From Pyrenochaeta sp. MPI-SDFR-AT-0127 (Eukaryota; Ascomycota; Dothideomycetes; Pleosporales; Cucurbitariaceae), in NCBI GenBank assembly GCA_020747015.1, contig JAGTJM010000084.1, forward strand, positions 55,887-119,886: 64,000 bases of DNA, read 5' to 3'. Under the pieces are notes generated by a model. That model did no database searches and was not told the DNA's origin. It saw only the letters and a list, made by a program, of their open reading frames with translations. The translations under genes and the position numbers were made by a program. Below are positions 23,613 through 36,222 of the stretch, one piece after another. Each line of letters starts with the position of its first letter. The first letter of the stretch is position 1.

Positions 23613-24930
23613 ACAGGCTGTTCTACGTCGATAGCCGGCTGATGTTTGTTGTGTCCTTGCCAGGACATGCAGACACATGGTCTCTTTAGTACCTTGGAAG
23701 CCGGTTTTGATTACCATTGGGCAGCAGTCGTCTTCTTTGTTACAGGCGTTTGTATTTTTGGACGGTTGGCAGTCATAGCACGATACCCCAGAACATGGAC
23801 ATGCAAGCAATTACCGGTTGGAATATATGGCTTTGGAACGTTTTGTACCCCGGATTTGGGATGGGAGATGATAGCCGGCTATGCAACATGCGGGCAGCGG
23901 TCTTTAGGCTGGCAGATGTTCTGCAGTTTATAGGAGGAAGAATGCAAACATGCTCGCATCTAGAAGTGTTTGTGCCTGGTGGTCTCCTCGTATCCTAGTG
24001 ATGGCTAAATCTAAGGCAGTGCCCTTGTACTCATAAGGCTGCGCGGTTCCAGGGAAACGGTCGAGGTGACGCAACAGCTGGCAACTTAAAAGTTCTGCCG
24101 TCGGAGTAATATACGACCACCCTCTTCCACGCTTCTTTGCAGTATCCTACAATCATGGTGTAATATGACAAGCACACAAACGCTCGACTTTCGGATAGGC
24201 GCATGTGACAGACATGGGCCGTGACTCGCACATCATTAGCTCGGGTAAAAGTGTCCAACGGGGACTCGGGACGCCAGAGTAAGACCCGTCTAGTTTTCTC
24301 GAAGCTCGGGAAGGCCCTTGGGTATCTGGCTGGACTCTGATCGCTCACAAGGTCGCGGGCGTTGTTCGGTGTGTGCTGGTAAGCATGCGCTAGACTCGGG
24401 ATGATTGATATCACGTAAATTGAATGCCCGGGATTCGTTCAATGCTACACACGCTGTTCCCTTTGCGGTGCCAAATTGGGTTCAAACCCAATCGCATCCC
24501 GATTCAGCTGTTGGCCGACTTTGAGATACGGATGCTCGCTCGCAGGGCATGACGGCATGGGCACGCGCAAGGGAACTTTTTTTATGGGCCGGCTGTCCTC
24601 CCTTCGTTCTTCGCTGCAGTCTTGACTTGCAAAACTTTCGTCTTCGCGGGCCTCCTTCGACGAGAAGAAAAATTGAAGAACAAGACGCTTGGGCGTGAGC
24701 AATCCAGTCTGTCAGGCCTACCTCGGTGCACTTGCCGCCCGCTCGACGGCGTCATCCCATCTCACTGCTAGCTCCACGCGTAGTCGAAGCTAGCTGCATC
24801 CAGAAAATCGGCAGGTCCAAACGCATCTTAGGCAGCTACGACGTCTCAGCGGTGGACTGCAAACCGCGAAACTTGTACACTGGCGAGTCGAGCAGCAACT
24901 TCACGCCCTTCGCAAAAAGCCAGCAGCAAG
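23613..24930. other. Intergenic region upstream of RHB1
   Basis: 1.3 kb without a supportable gene. A hairpin-like stretch near 24475-24490 is noted under rejected items. The last 200 bases are probably the RHB1 leader. Confidence 0.45.
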
Positions 24931-25795
24931 ATGCCGGCGCCCAAGCAACGGAAGATGGCCATTGTTGGCAGCAGAGCTGTCGGTGAGTTGCTTGCCCGCT
25001 GTTTCTTCACATGCTTCCAGCACAAGTAACTGATGGAGCTGCGTAACAGGCAAGTCGAGTCTCACGGTGCAATTCGTCGACGGCCATTTTGTCGACAGCT
25101 ACTACCCGACCATCGAGAATACTTTCAGCAAGATGATTCGCTATAAGAACCAGGACTTTGCAACAGAGATTATCGATACGGCTGGACAGGTACATGAGTT
25201 TTCCTTTCTCCCCGCATCGCGTCGCAAGATCCACGCCCCACCCCCATCATTTCCCATACTGCCTCATCACCACCAAACCAATTCCCCGTCTTGACTTCCG
25301 TCTGAGAATCTTGCTACTAAGGCTGTTTTTGAGGGTCCCACTGACTCGAATACTTCTCATCAGGATGAATACAGCATCCTCAATTCAAAACACTTCATTG
25401 GCATCCATGGCTACATGATTGTTTACTCTGTCGCCAGCAAACAGAGCTTCGAGATGGCACGCATTATCCGCGACAAGATTCTCAACCACCTCGTGAGTCT
25501 TCCTCCATCGTCCACAGCATGAAAAATTACTGTACTAACTGTCTCCATCTTTCAGGCCGTCGAATGGGTCCCTCTCGTCATCGTAGGCAACAAATCCGAT
25601 CTTCGCCCCGAACAACGCCAGGTCACACCCGAAGATGGCCGCGCACTTGCTGCAGAATTCAAATGCGCATGGACAGAAGCCAGCGCACGCTACAATGAGA
25701 ACGTGCAAAAGGGATTTGAGCTCATGATTGCAGAGGTGGAGAAGAGCCAAAATCCTGGTGAGCCCGCTGCTGGCGGCAAGTGTGTGGTCATGTAA
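24931..25795 (+). CDS. RHB1: RHEB-type small GTPase
   Basis: Four exons (24931-24982, 25050-25189, 25364-25492, 25556-25795) give 186 residues. RHEB activates TORC1 in many eukaryotes and affects basic amino acid uptake in fungi. G1 is GSRAVGKSS (formed across the first intron), the effector loop is YYPTIENTF, G3 is DTAGQDEYS, G4 is GNKSD and G5 is EASA. The C-terminal CVVM is a CaaX farnesylation box. The arginine after the first G of the G1 box (GSR rather than the GAG of Ras) is the known Rheb mark. The second intron, 174 nt, is the longest here. Confidence 0.94.
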
Positions 25796-26579
25796 AGACT
25801 TTCTTTGCTGACGTGCATGTGTTGGGCGAGGCATATCTGTGGATAAGCTGGAAGACGTGATCAACCAACTGGAGAGGAGAAAGAAGCAAAGGAAGAATAT
25901 GATGCTCGGTTGCAGCATTCTATAAAGCATTCTGGCTTTCAGAAGACGATGTTCGATATACGATTTCACGGTGTAGACGGTATAGACGGTCTATTGGCCC
26001 TGCTTTTTGATGCAGTATCGCTACTGGCTTTACTCCCTCTACGGAGGTATAACGGCGTAATGGTAGTCGAGAGGAGGTATAATGGGCGTTATGCGGTAGT
26101 CTCTTAGGGTGCTTTACGGCCTCTGTCTGCTTAGCTCTATAGAAGAAACACGTTTGGCTTGAGACGAGACTTTGCCTCTACCTCTCTACATCCTTCTGCA
26201 TCCGCTCTCCCCTGCACCTTGACCCAGCAGGTAGCTCCACATGCACTGCACCGACCACCCCATGACCTTGATTAGGAAGCTCAAAAGCTTTGACTGGAAA
26301 GCCACCGTATTCTACACGTTCAGGCCAACCTGCTCTTCTGGGAAGCTCGTGGCTCTTTGGACCCACTTGCGCTGAGTTCAAATGGCCTTTTCATCGGACG
26401 CATAGTAAACCCCTGGATACGAACTTAGCCACAGGAAGAGCCACACTTGCCCCGCCATGGCACAGACCAATCTGGTCCCTGACTCAAGCGACACCACAAT
26501 TGTGAGTCGTCGACCTGTGACTTTCTGCATAAGACCAATTCGACCGCCGTCACCTTTTTTTTCAAGAGAGTAAGACAAG
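25796..26579. other. Intergenic region between RHB1 and the seryl-tRNA synthetase
   Basis: Holds the RHB1 3' end, a short imperfect tandem repeat (listed separately) and the synthetase leader. No gene seen. Confidence 0.45.
26043..26102 (+). repeat. Imperfect 30-bp tandem duplication
   Basis: GGAGGTATAA occurs at 26043 and again 30 bases later at 26073, and both copies continue with similar GGCG..TA.TG.GGTAGTC sequence, so the two 30-bp units are diverged tandem copies. Origin unknown. Confidence 0.6.
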
Positions 26580-28193
26580 ATGTTGGACATGTAAGTTGGC
26601 GCCCAAGATCCTGAAAAATCCATGAGTTTGAGCTCCATGTGCTCGATCCTCAATATTTACAACACTCTGCTAACATGGAGGGGTAACAGCAACGACTTTA
26701 TCAAGGAGCGCGGCGGCGACCCAGAGAAGATTCGGGACTCACAACGGAAGCGACATGCGCCCCTCGAGATTGTAGACGAGGTCATCGCAGACTTCGAAGA
26801 TCACCGCCAGACACAATATGCCGCGACACAAATCGGCTCAAATATCAACGCCATACAGAAGCAGGTGGGGCAGAAGAAGAAGGCCAAGGAAAATGCCGAT
26901 GATCTCATTGCTGAGATGAAGAAACTTCAGGAGGACAAGAAGGTCAAGGAGGAGGAGGCGAATGAGAAGTTGAAGAAATTAAACGCTAAGGCGAAGAGCA
27001 TAGGAAACTATGTCCACAAGGACGTCCCAGTGTCAGACAATGAGGACAACAACGCAATAGTAAAGACATGGGCACCTGAGGACAGGAAACCTGAGTTCAA
27101 AAAAGACGGTATCCCCCACCACGGCGTGCTCACACGACTCAACGGCTACGACCCTGAGCGCGGTGTCAAGATCGTCGGACACAGGGGTTACTGCCTCACG
27201 GGCTATGGTCTCTTCCTCAATCTCGCGCTCATCAACTATGGCCTCGAGTTCCTCTTCAATAAAGGCTACACACCCAACCAGCCCCCCTTTTTCATGCTGC
27301 GCGACCAAATGGCCAAGACAGCCCAGCTTTCCGATTTCGATGAGGAATTGTACAAGGTGACTGAGAGCAAGGACAAGCCAGAGACAGACAAGTACCTCAT
27401 TGCGACGTCAGAACAGCCCATCTCCGCCCTGCACTCAGAGGAATGGTTACAGGGCGATCAACTGCCAATCAAGTATGCGGGTTACTCAACAAACTTCAGG
27501 AAAGAGGCTGGTTCCCATGGTAAAGATGCCTGGGGCATCTTCCGGATACACCAGTTTGAGAAGGTCGAGCAGTTCCTCATCACTCACCCGGAGAAGTCGT
27601 GGGAGGCGTTTGATGAGATGCTTGCTACATCTGAGGAGTTCTACCAGAGCTTGGGCCTGCCTTATCAGGTCGTTGCTATCGTTTCCGGAGCGTTGAGTGA
27701 GTTATGCACTTCTTGGACAGCAGATCTGGAGCTAACACTATGAAGACAACGCGGCGGCAATGAAGCGCGATCTCGAGGCTTGGTTCCCGGTGACTGGCGG
27801 CGGCGAGTACAAGGAGCTCGTCTCCATCTCGAATTGCACAGACTATCAAACTCGCGAGCTGGAGATTCGACACGGCACTAAGAAGCTGAATGCGACACGC
27901 AAGGAATATGTTCATGCGCTGAACGGTACACGTATGTCTAGCTCTGCCCAACCTTCCACACTACCGTGCATTCTTGCCACCACATAATTTTGGACACTTG
28001 CTAACGATTCTTCTCAGTTTGCGCAACCGAGCGAACTCTCTGCTGTATCCTGGAGAACTACCAGACTCCCGAAGGTTTCACCGTACCCGAAGTGCTGAGG
28101 AAATACATCCCTGGCCAACCCGACTTCCTGCCTTTCGTGAAGGAGTGGAAGGCGCCCAAGGACGACAAGGCTCTCCCAGTCCGAACGAAATAG
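26580..28193 (+). CDS. SES1: Seryl-tRNA synthetase, cytosolic
   Basis: Four exons (26580-26590, 26690-27696, 27746-27931, 28018-28193) give 459 residues, the normal length for the cytosolic enzyme. It charges tRNA-Ser. The first exon is only 11 nt. The N-terminal antiparallel coiled coil that grips the long variable arm is seen as residues about 30-110 (IGSNINAIQKQVGQKKKAKE...LKKLNAKAKSIGNYV). Class II motif 2 is NFRKEAGSHGKDAWGIFRIH, and motif 3 is GTLCATERTLCCILENYQ, formed across the last intron. ATSEQPISALH is the serine-binding TxE loop. The basic C-terminal tail EWKAPKDDKALPVRTK is typical of fungal enzymes. No mitochondrial presequence is visible. Confidence 0.95.
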
Positions 28194-28765
28194 ATGGGTT
28201 CTGAGTCTCAGGGAACGAATGCGTCATCGACTGGCTTAGACTAGGCACCATCAGGTGATACGCGCGTGATAGTAGAGTCATCGACTTGATTGACTCACAC
28301 TCCAGTCATACAACAAGATCAATGAAAGGATACGACGGCATACTCATAGACTTGCTTTGAGGCGATGATGTAGCAGAGGAGGCGCAGACATGGGTCTAGC
28401 AAGCATATGATCCTCGTAAAATGAAGTATTTCACGTCCTCATACACATGTGCCTTGTCATGACCTTATGTCCGGATTGGCCTTGATTCAACTCATATCTG
28501 CCCCATCGCAGTGGTCAGCTGGGTTTCATGAAAAGGCCATTCAAATATAGCGACACATATCATGCCTAAGATTCGCAAGATATGTTGCTTAATTGGTAGG
28601 TCCCTTTTGGGCGAAGGCATCTCCCTCGCGACGTTGCGGCGTCCAGATGCCCAAAGCTGTACCACACGTCATGTCTATACCCTCAACAGAAGTCATCAAG
28701 AGGTCACTACCTCGATGACAGTCCTACTCCCATCCCCACCCTTCCCAATCCTCTCCCTCCTTCTG
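28194..28765. other. Convergent intergenic region
   Basis: Lies between the stops of SES1 and PHA2. I see nothing beyond probable 3' untranslated sequence. Confidence 0.5.
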
Positions 28766-30060
28766 CTACTCCGCCGGTAACCGATTTTCCCAACTGCCCA
28801 ACCATCTATAACCTCTACACACAGCATCCAGATCCCTCAGCGCCTTATTGACAGCACAATCCTGATCCCCATCCTCCTTGCGACCCTTGAACTCTACAAA
28901 AAACACGTAATTCCAATTCTGCACGCCGCTGGGCCGCGTGTTGATACTCGTCAGGTTGAGCCCGTAGGTCTCGAATACAGCGAGACAGTGCGCCAGCGCG
29001 CCGGGATTCGCATGGTCGACTGTAAAGGTAACGAGGCTCTTCCAGTCTCTTTGCTCGCTGGCTGCATTCGTTGTGGCACTCGGTGATGTGGAAGGTGGTG
29101 TGTTTCCACGACTACTAGTTCTACTACTACTACTGTTTCCCTCGCCTTTTCGCCGGATGACGAGGAAGCGCGTAGTGTTGCCCACGCGGTCGTTTATGCT
29201 CTTTGCGAGCACGTCGAGACCGAACATGTCTGCGGCGATTATGCTGGATAGCGCTGCAGACTCGCCGGATTTGTCTTGGCTGACGAGTTCGGCGGCGCGG
29301 GATGTAGACGATACATCACGGCGCTCGCAATGCTTGAGGTAGGTTGTGAGGAAGACTTTACATTGGCCCCAAGCCTGAGGGTGGGAATAGAGTGTTTTGA
29401 CGCGGGAGATGTCGTGAATTGGGCGCGCAGGCTCATGTGCGGAATCATCCTGGTTTTGAGTTGGACCAGCTCCTTCCTCCTCTTTTGAAGGCGCATAGCC
29501 TAGCAGACAATGTCGCACTGAGACGTAACTCTCCCCACACACGAGAATGTCGGGGTACTTGCCGTGCAGATCGGCGAATAAGTCCAGAGTGAAAACTACG
29601 CTGCCGTTGCTGCTGTTCTCAAAAGGGACGACACCACGGTAAGCTGAGCCATTTTGCACAGCTGCAAAGACATCTTCTATTGTGACAAGTGGTGATATAG
29701 TCACATCTGTTGATTTGAACGCATCGAGCGTGGCCTGCGAGAGACTGTGAGGGACGAATTCGATGACGAGCAAACCCAGAAAGAGACAGATGGGTAGAAA
29801 ATCCAACTCTTAAAAGAAAGAATAGAAACAACAAAGTGAAATACTTGAAGAAATCTCAAAACCTAGTGTTCAACTGATAATCATCATGGTAGTCGCCAGA
29901 ACAAACAATTGGAAAGACAAGCAAAAGGAACCACAGTGCAATCTCAATCACCCCCCCCCCCCCCCAAAATCCACAAAGATAGGAATCCATGACTAACCTG
30001 ATGTGTATAACTCCCCTCAGGCCCCAAAAACGCAACTACAGGCTTCTCATTCCCAGCCAT
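28766..30060 (-). CDS. PHA2: Prephenate dehydratase
   Basis: Two exons (30060-29998 and 29734-28766) give 343 residues. The enzyme converts prephenate to phenylpyruvate in phenylalanine synthesis. It begins VVAFLGPEGSYTHQATLDAF (junction at the intron), the conserved periplasmic-binding-like fold start. GVVPFENSSNGSV and SHPQAWGQC follow, and the catalytic TRF motif is in NTTRFLVIRR. A C-terminal ACT domain (SLVTFTVDHANPGALAHCL... SINTRPSG) should bind phenylalanine for feedback inhibition. A Ser/Thr-rich insert of about 30 residues separates the two domains. The single intron is unusually long for this window (263 nt) and contains a 15-G run on the coding strand. Confidence 0.92.
29951..29965. 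repeat. C15 homopolymer inside the PHA2 intron
   Basis: Fifteen consecutive C residues on the + strand (G on the PHA2 coding strand), within the intron and not in coding sequence. Confidence 0.95.
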
Positions 30061-31058
30061 TTTGTCGTGTTCTACAACCAGTCGTGCCACTTGCCGAAAT
30101 ATGAAAGGTTTCAATAAAGTTCAAAAGTCGGAAGTGGAACCCGACATCGGCAACACCCAAAACGATTTCAAAGAGACTTGATTTTTGCAACAGATAAAGG
30201 CAAATAAGATCGAGGAAAAGGATTTAATAGAACAGGTGCAAGGCTTTATATTCTTTGATGATCGGACTTGTAGAGTATCTTTTGCGTGGGGTTTTTAGAA
30301 CTTGATTGGGTGGAAAGGGTTCTTGGAAGGTAAGCAAGTTTTGTCGGATCCGAGGGTGTACGTTGCGGTGCACAGAATCAGGTAGTATGTTGTGCAGCTT
30401 GGGAAGCTTCAATCCCAATATCTACAATAGCTTTTCTTTGCAATTGGAGTTATTCAGCATTCGGCGTCCTCGAGCAGAGCGAATCAGGCAATACATGCAC
30501 CAATATGAACTGCACGAGAAAATATGCAAAGCATATGCAAAGCACAATTTATTTCAGCTGGGCTTTAACGAGAGACTAGCTGGTGAGTACGAGTTTAAAC
30601 AATTTGCCTCTCCTTCGTCCACCTAGGACTGCACTGGGAAAGTTTCGCAAAGTTGACGATTGACAATATCCATCCTCCAACAACCCACCAACTCTAAGTC
30701 GTGATTGTAAGTAGAATAGAGCTCCTCAGACCGATGATCGAGCATTCATGGTATTCGAAAAGACTGCGGCCTTTTCGTTGAAGCGAGATTGGTCGTGGTA
30801 AGAATGGGTGATTCATCAGCCTACGTTTACTATTAGCTATGTCCAGCTGTTCCAAATGGTGCTACTCACGTATGCTAACCCTCCATGAACACTCCCTTAT
30901 CTCATCTACAACCTGGAGAGGCGAAGCGTCGTTGCTTCGACTGCTCCGGTCTTCATTCCGGACGCGTCATTGTGACATTGCGAGCGGGCAGCGGACGTTC
31001 CTTCACTCGACGCGTGGAGTGGGGACGCTACCTCGCAGTCAGCGAGGGCGCACAACCG
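30061..31058. other. Intergenic region between PHA2 and SUP45
   Basis: About 1 kb with no supported gene. An 11-bp unit ATATGCAAAGC occurs twice in tandem near 30,522-30,543. Otherwise it is likely promoter of PHA2 and 3' region of SUP45. Confidence 0.45.
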
Positions 31059-32597
31059 TCAATCATCGTAGAACTCGTCTTCGTCATCGTCGAACTCGGC
31101 GAGCTGCTCAAAGTTGAGCGCATAGCGAAGGATGGCGCCAATACCACCAAAGCCCTTGACGAACTGATTGCCCTCAGAAGAACGGTCCGAGACGAACTCA
31201 AGCGTGGCACCAAAGTCGCGGTACTTTTCGGCGAGCCACTCAAGCATGGAGCCCTGATCAATGACTTCCATTTCTTGGCCAGTCTCCTTGTCCATGAAGA
31301 GGCTTCGATCAGCCTCCTGCAGCTTGGTAGTATGGAGAATGATTTCGGCGCCCTCAGAGCTCTTGAGTACCCAGCGGGTGATCTCCAGATTCTCAAAAAC
31401 GATCAAGGTCTCAGCCGCACCAGCCTCCAAGGCCTTCAAGGTATCGTCGATACCGTAGCAGACCTTGCCAGAGTCTTTGGAGATGTGATCAAAGTACTCG
31501 TTGATGAGTTTCTTCTCCTGGATGAACTTGACGTTACTGAGAGTCTCTCCAGACAGCTCGATGGCTTGGTTGAAGCCGTTCTCGCCTCCGTAGGACACGT
31601 CGACGACCTTGATGACCTTGGATTGCAGACGGTTATCGAACATGTCCGACTGGTTAAGATCGTTCTTGAAGTCGGCAGAACCCGCAAGGATAATACCGGC
31701 TACGTTGACTTTGTCGGCGGTGATGAAGTTTTGGACTGCCAGTTCGGCGACCTTGCGGACGTAGTTGTGGCGCTTTTCCTCTCGCAAACGGGCGAAACGC
31801 AGGGCAGACTGACCACCACGGCCGTGCTTCTTAGGGAGATCGACCGAGAACCTTTGCCCATTAGCGGTTGAAACTACAGCAGTCCTCTACACTCACTTGT
31901 GGACAATCTCTCGTGTGTTGCCGGAGAGTGTGCCGAAAAGCGCTCCGTTTCCGTCCATGATGATGAAGCCAAACTTCTGGTCCGACTCCAGCAGCTCGCT
32001 CAAGGCCTCGGTATGAAACTTGTTGTCACAAAGATATAGCGAGGTATTGATGGGCTTGAAGGGCTCGAAGTCGATATTGATCTTCCGCTCCTTGCCTTCA
32101 GCAGTGATGATTTCACCACAGTAGACGACAAGGCCATTGGGCGGGACCTTCGAGTACAGCTTGAGGCGCTGCTGGGTGGACGTGATGGCCGAAAGGACGG
32201 AGAGACGGTTGACGCGGGATTTGATGTTGGAGGCAGTGCCCTGACTTGTCAGCTCTAGATCTTGGTCGAAGTGTCTAATCTGGGTTCCCAGGCAGTTTTC
32301 CCAGTGCTCGTTGGGGACAGCCGATTATTCGTCCTCTGTTGGGTGGGATTGGGGAGGATAGACGTACGAATTCTTCAGCCAACATCTTGGCGGCGCGCGA
32401 GACCTGGTCCTTTGGCGCTGTACATGGTGAGTCTAGTCGGTCTTGCCCATTCGCATGGGGCCTCACATACGGATGATGAGCGAAATCATGCTTGTGCCAT
32501 TACCGCGGGCGGCTTCAAGACGCTTGATCAGCTTCTTGACCTTCCAGATTTCGATGTTCTTCTCAGCCTCGTTGGGCTGCTGCTCCTTGGACGACAT
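31059..32597 (-). CDS. SUP45: Eukaryotic peptide chain release factor 1
   Basis: Four exons (32597-32471, 32417-32368, 32240-31897, 31851-31059) give 437 residues, the length of yeast Sup45. eRF1 reads all three stop codons and triggers peptide release. Stop-codon recognition motifs are GTASNIKSRVNR (NIKS) and YLCDNKF (YxCxxxF). The catalytic GGQ is in KHGRGGQSALRFARLREEKR. The C-terminal eRF3-binding domain ends in the acidic FDDDEDEFYDD. The start MSSKEQQPNEAEKNIEIWK and the junction SLIIPPKDQVSRAAKML agree with the family. Confidence 0.96.
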
Positions 32598-33296
32598 AGT
32601 CGCGGTGGGTGGTGGTGGTGTTGGGTCGGAATGGGCGAGGGCGGGGTCTCAGAGTTTTTCTACTTTTTGAAGTGGCAGCGAGGGGCAGGCGGCGACGAGC
32701 GAGGGTGGCCGACTTGCGGCGGGAAGTGGATGGAGAACGTGCTATGCGGCCAGTCGGTGGGGCGGGGCTGTCCGCTGGGTAGAGGGTGAGAGAAAGGGTG
32801 AGCCAGCTGGCCTGGTCTGTGAATTTATTTGCCTTAGGACATGCGTGGGCGCGTAACCAGGCAGCACGCTCGGGTCGGGCTATGACTGCTCGTCTGCTTC
32901 GCTTGCAGAGCCACTCAGCGCACGGCGGGCATGACGATGCGGGCAGAGAGCCGTTGCATGCAACTACCTTGCTATGACGGCTGGTACATGCGGGGGCCCA
33001 CCCATCCTCGTGATATCTTGCTGCCATGGTTATCTGTACCGCTGCGATTGTCGGCGCTTCTGTACATGTATATAGCCCAAGCTTCGCTCCCGGCCCTTGA
33101 TCATGGTCGCACGCGACTCCCAGCGCCGCCAATCTCGTTCCCGACGGTAGCCACCCGTTGATTCAAGTAGCTCCCGCTCCCTGCATGGGTCTGAAGAACG
33201 AGTTTTGTGTCACGTCCCCACCTGCTCTGCTCCAGTCTTGTCTTCTTTCACGCTTCTTCTCTTGCTGTGAGTCTGCGTGACTAACCTTGACTCACA
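32598..33296. other. Divergent intergenic region, SUP45 and AVT1-like gene
   Basis: Contains two promoters. GC-rich near SUP45. No gene recognised. Confidence 0.5.
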
Positions 33297-35383
33297 ATGG
33301 ACATTAGAGGGAAGCAGCCGTCCACTTGGGATGACTACGAGGGCGCTCGGCAAAGCTCGGTTGACTCCACTGGAAGCCGTGTGCAATGGGACCAGCTCGA
33401 GAGGCGACCCAGTGGAGAGAGCGTCACCGGCACAGGCAGATGGTCGAACAGAGTCGGCGAATTGAGACGGCGAAGGTACGTCAGCGCCATTGTGGGCCAT
33501 GCAAAAGTGCGGGACTTGAGCTAATCGTCTACCCCAGATCCTCCATTTCACAGCAAATCGGCGCATTGGGCGATGCTGGCGGCGTCAACAGCATAAACAA
33601 CTTTGCCCGTTCGTGGCAGCGTGCCGCAGGCTTCTTTGAGATCACACCCGTACGACCCTCGTTCCGCGTCGAAAGCGATGACGATCAAGACGACGAATCC
33701 TCAGACTTTGCGCGCAGTGAGCTCCCAACACCAATTGCAGACCAGCGATCAGCTCTGCGCCAGGCTCTGCAGACTGAGGGAAGGCGCGCATCCGACAATG
33801 CTGTGGCGGACGAAGAGCATGGCCCCACAGAGCAGACGCACCTGCTTCCGAGCGCAGTGGAACAGCGGATGAGGGCAAGAGGCTCGAGCATTTTCCAGGT
33901 CGAGCCCTCACTCTCCTCGCCCTTTGGAGGAAGCTACGGGACGGCATATGGCAGCCTTTCTGCTCGCGTCAACGATTCCTCTATGCGCCATGCCGGACGA
34001 CTCTTCACTGAGCAGCAGTTGAAGGGCGTAAATGAGCCAGAGCAGGAACGAGAGCCACTTCTCGTAAAGCAGATCGAAGAAGATGGCCATATCATCAATG
34101 TCGTAGTTGGTCAATCGACCCTCCCGCAGACCGTTTTCAACTCTGTCAATGTTCTAGTTGGTGTGGGCCTGCTGACCTTGCCTCTGGCCTTCAAGTACTC
34201 TGGATGGGTGATTGGAATGATTTTCTTGGCTTGGTCGGCAGTGGTGACGTCGTATACAGCCAAGTTACTTGCAAAGTGCTTGGATGTGGACAGCTCTCTC
34301 ATTACCTTTGCGGACCTTGCATACGTCTCGTTTGGTAACAAGGCTCGAATAGCAGTCAGCCTCCTGTTCTCTCTTGAGCTACTGGCCGCATGTGTCGCAC
34401 TGGTAGTTCTTTTCGCTGACAGTATGGATGCACTTATTCCTGGATGGGACCTCCTCCAATGGAAGATTCTCTGTGGGCTGATCCTCATTCCATTGAGCTT
34501 TCTACCTCTTCGTCTCCTGTCATTCACATCCATCCTAGGTGTTATGGCCTGCTTTGGCAGTAAGTTAAAACATCACATCATGTTACACGACCCACTAACT
34601 TATCCCGCAGTTACCATTGCTGTCTGGGCTGACGGTCTCATGAAGCCCAACGCTCCAGGTTCTATTCGCCAACCCGCAACCCAATACCTCTTTCCAGAAA
34701 ACTGGCTTACTGTTCCCTTATCAATGGGTCTTCTAATGTCCCCGTGGGGTGGTCACTCCGTCTTTCCCAACATCTATCGCGACATGCGACATCCTTACAA
34801 ATACCGTAAGGGCGTGAACATCACCTATATCTTCACCTACGTCATTGACCTCGGTATGGCGTGCGCGGGTATTCTGATGTTTGGCGATAGTGTACGCGAG
34901 GAGATCACGAGTAATATTTTTCTGACAAAAGGGTACCCCGCGAGCGTAAGCGTTTTCATTGCGAGCTGTATCGCAATTATTCCGTTGACCAAAGTCCCGT
35001 TGAACTCCCGACCCATCGTTTCGACGCTAGAAGTCCTTTTTGGCCTCGACTCACGATCACTAGCCGCCTCTTCCTCATTGAATGGCATGTCAGGCTTCAA
35101 TCGTGGGCTCTTCAAGATTTTCCTACGCATAGCCACGGTTGTTGTCTTTGTTTGCATCGCCATCATCTTCCCCTCCTTTGATCGCATCATGTCGCTTTTG
35201 GGCAGTGTCGCTTGCTTCAGTGTCTGCATCATTTTACCGTTGTCGTTCCATCTGAAATTATTTGGCAAAGAGATATCGAGTGCAGAAAAGACGATGAACT
35301 GGGTTCTGATCATTGTCAGCACTATTATGGCGGTTGTAAGCACGGCGTTTGCCTGTGTACCTAAGGACCTGATTGGTGCCTGA
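33297..35383 (+). CDS. AVT1: AVT1-like vacuolar amino acid transporter
   Basis: Three exons (33297-33475, 33538-34559, 34611-35383) give 657 residues. A hydrophilic N-terminal half of about 260 residues, with SISQQIGALGDAGGVNSINNFARSWQRAAGF and the EREPLLVKQ segment, precedes about ten membrane segments. The first of these contains QTVFNSVNVLVGVGLLTLPLAF, the signature of the AAAP/AVT family. WADGLMKPNAPGSI and MSPWGGHSVFPNIYRDM are further family segments. Avt1 takes up neutral amino acids into the vacuole in exchange for protons. The second intron is 51 nt, has no in-frame stop and keeps the frame, so unspliced mRNA could encode a 17-residue longer form. Substrate is inferred. Confidence 0.9.
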
Positions 35384-36222
35384 ACAATCTGTACAAAGAT
35401 GGTCAAGGAGGAGAAAAGTCTTATCGACTGTATAAGGATGTTTTATTTCTGTTCAATTTGTCTCAGATCTCGGTTTTATGATAGGCATTTAAGGCGCTCT
35501 TGCTGCACTTGGAGGGCCGCTTTGAAACTCACTGCAATACTGTGTATAATGCAATATGTCTTACTCGCATCTAGTATTCCAAAGCTTGTGGTTCCGTCTG
35601 AGTTAAGTCAATTTTTTTCCTTTCGATTCTTATGAATGTACGCTTGTGTTGCGTCCGCCATTAGTCGCTCACTTCATACTGAATCCTCTTCCATGCGGCA
35701 ACGAGTATTTCATCAAACGCGACCCACGCTCCTCAGCTATACTACTCACTAATCCGAAAATGATCTAGAGGAGAAGCCCATAGGAACACCACATTTATAG
35801 TGACTTTCAATAAACAATGCGGGCGAGTACCTTTTCGGACTTCGAATACAAGTTAAGAATTCTAAAGAAAATAACCTCTATGAAGGGTAGAGCACATAAA
35901 AATTGAACAAGAAGAATGTATATAAGATTAAATTGTCTAAGCATACCTCATTTTGGACAACTTGATCATTATTAAGAAGAATGATGGAGTTTCGACAATG
36001 CAACATGTTCACGCGAATACAATGCTGACTAACACACACCATCGGCCATTCCCGCTTCCCAACCGCCGATATATGCGTCCAAAGTCTGTTAGGTCACCAC
36101 CATCAATAAAAAAGAATCGCCATACTTCCCACCATCACAGCCCGCCGCATATCCCTTATCCCGCCTCTACGCCAATTCGAATCTCCCAAACAAGTCCTCG
36201 TGACCACAGTTAGCTCGCAGCA
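35384..36222. other. Intergenic region between AVT1-like gene and TIM8
   Basis: AT-rich patch at about 35,860-35,960. No supported gene. Confidence 0.5.

Noticed and set aside
24470..24495. GGGTTCAAACCC resembling a tRNA T arm
   Set aside because: The flanking bases cannot form a 5-bp T stem around a 7-base loop, and no D arm, anticodon arm or acceptor stem could be found.
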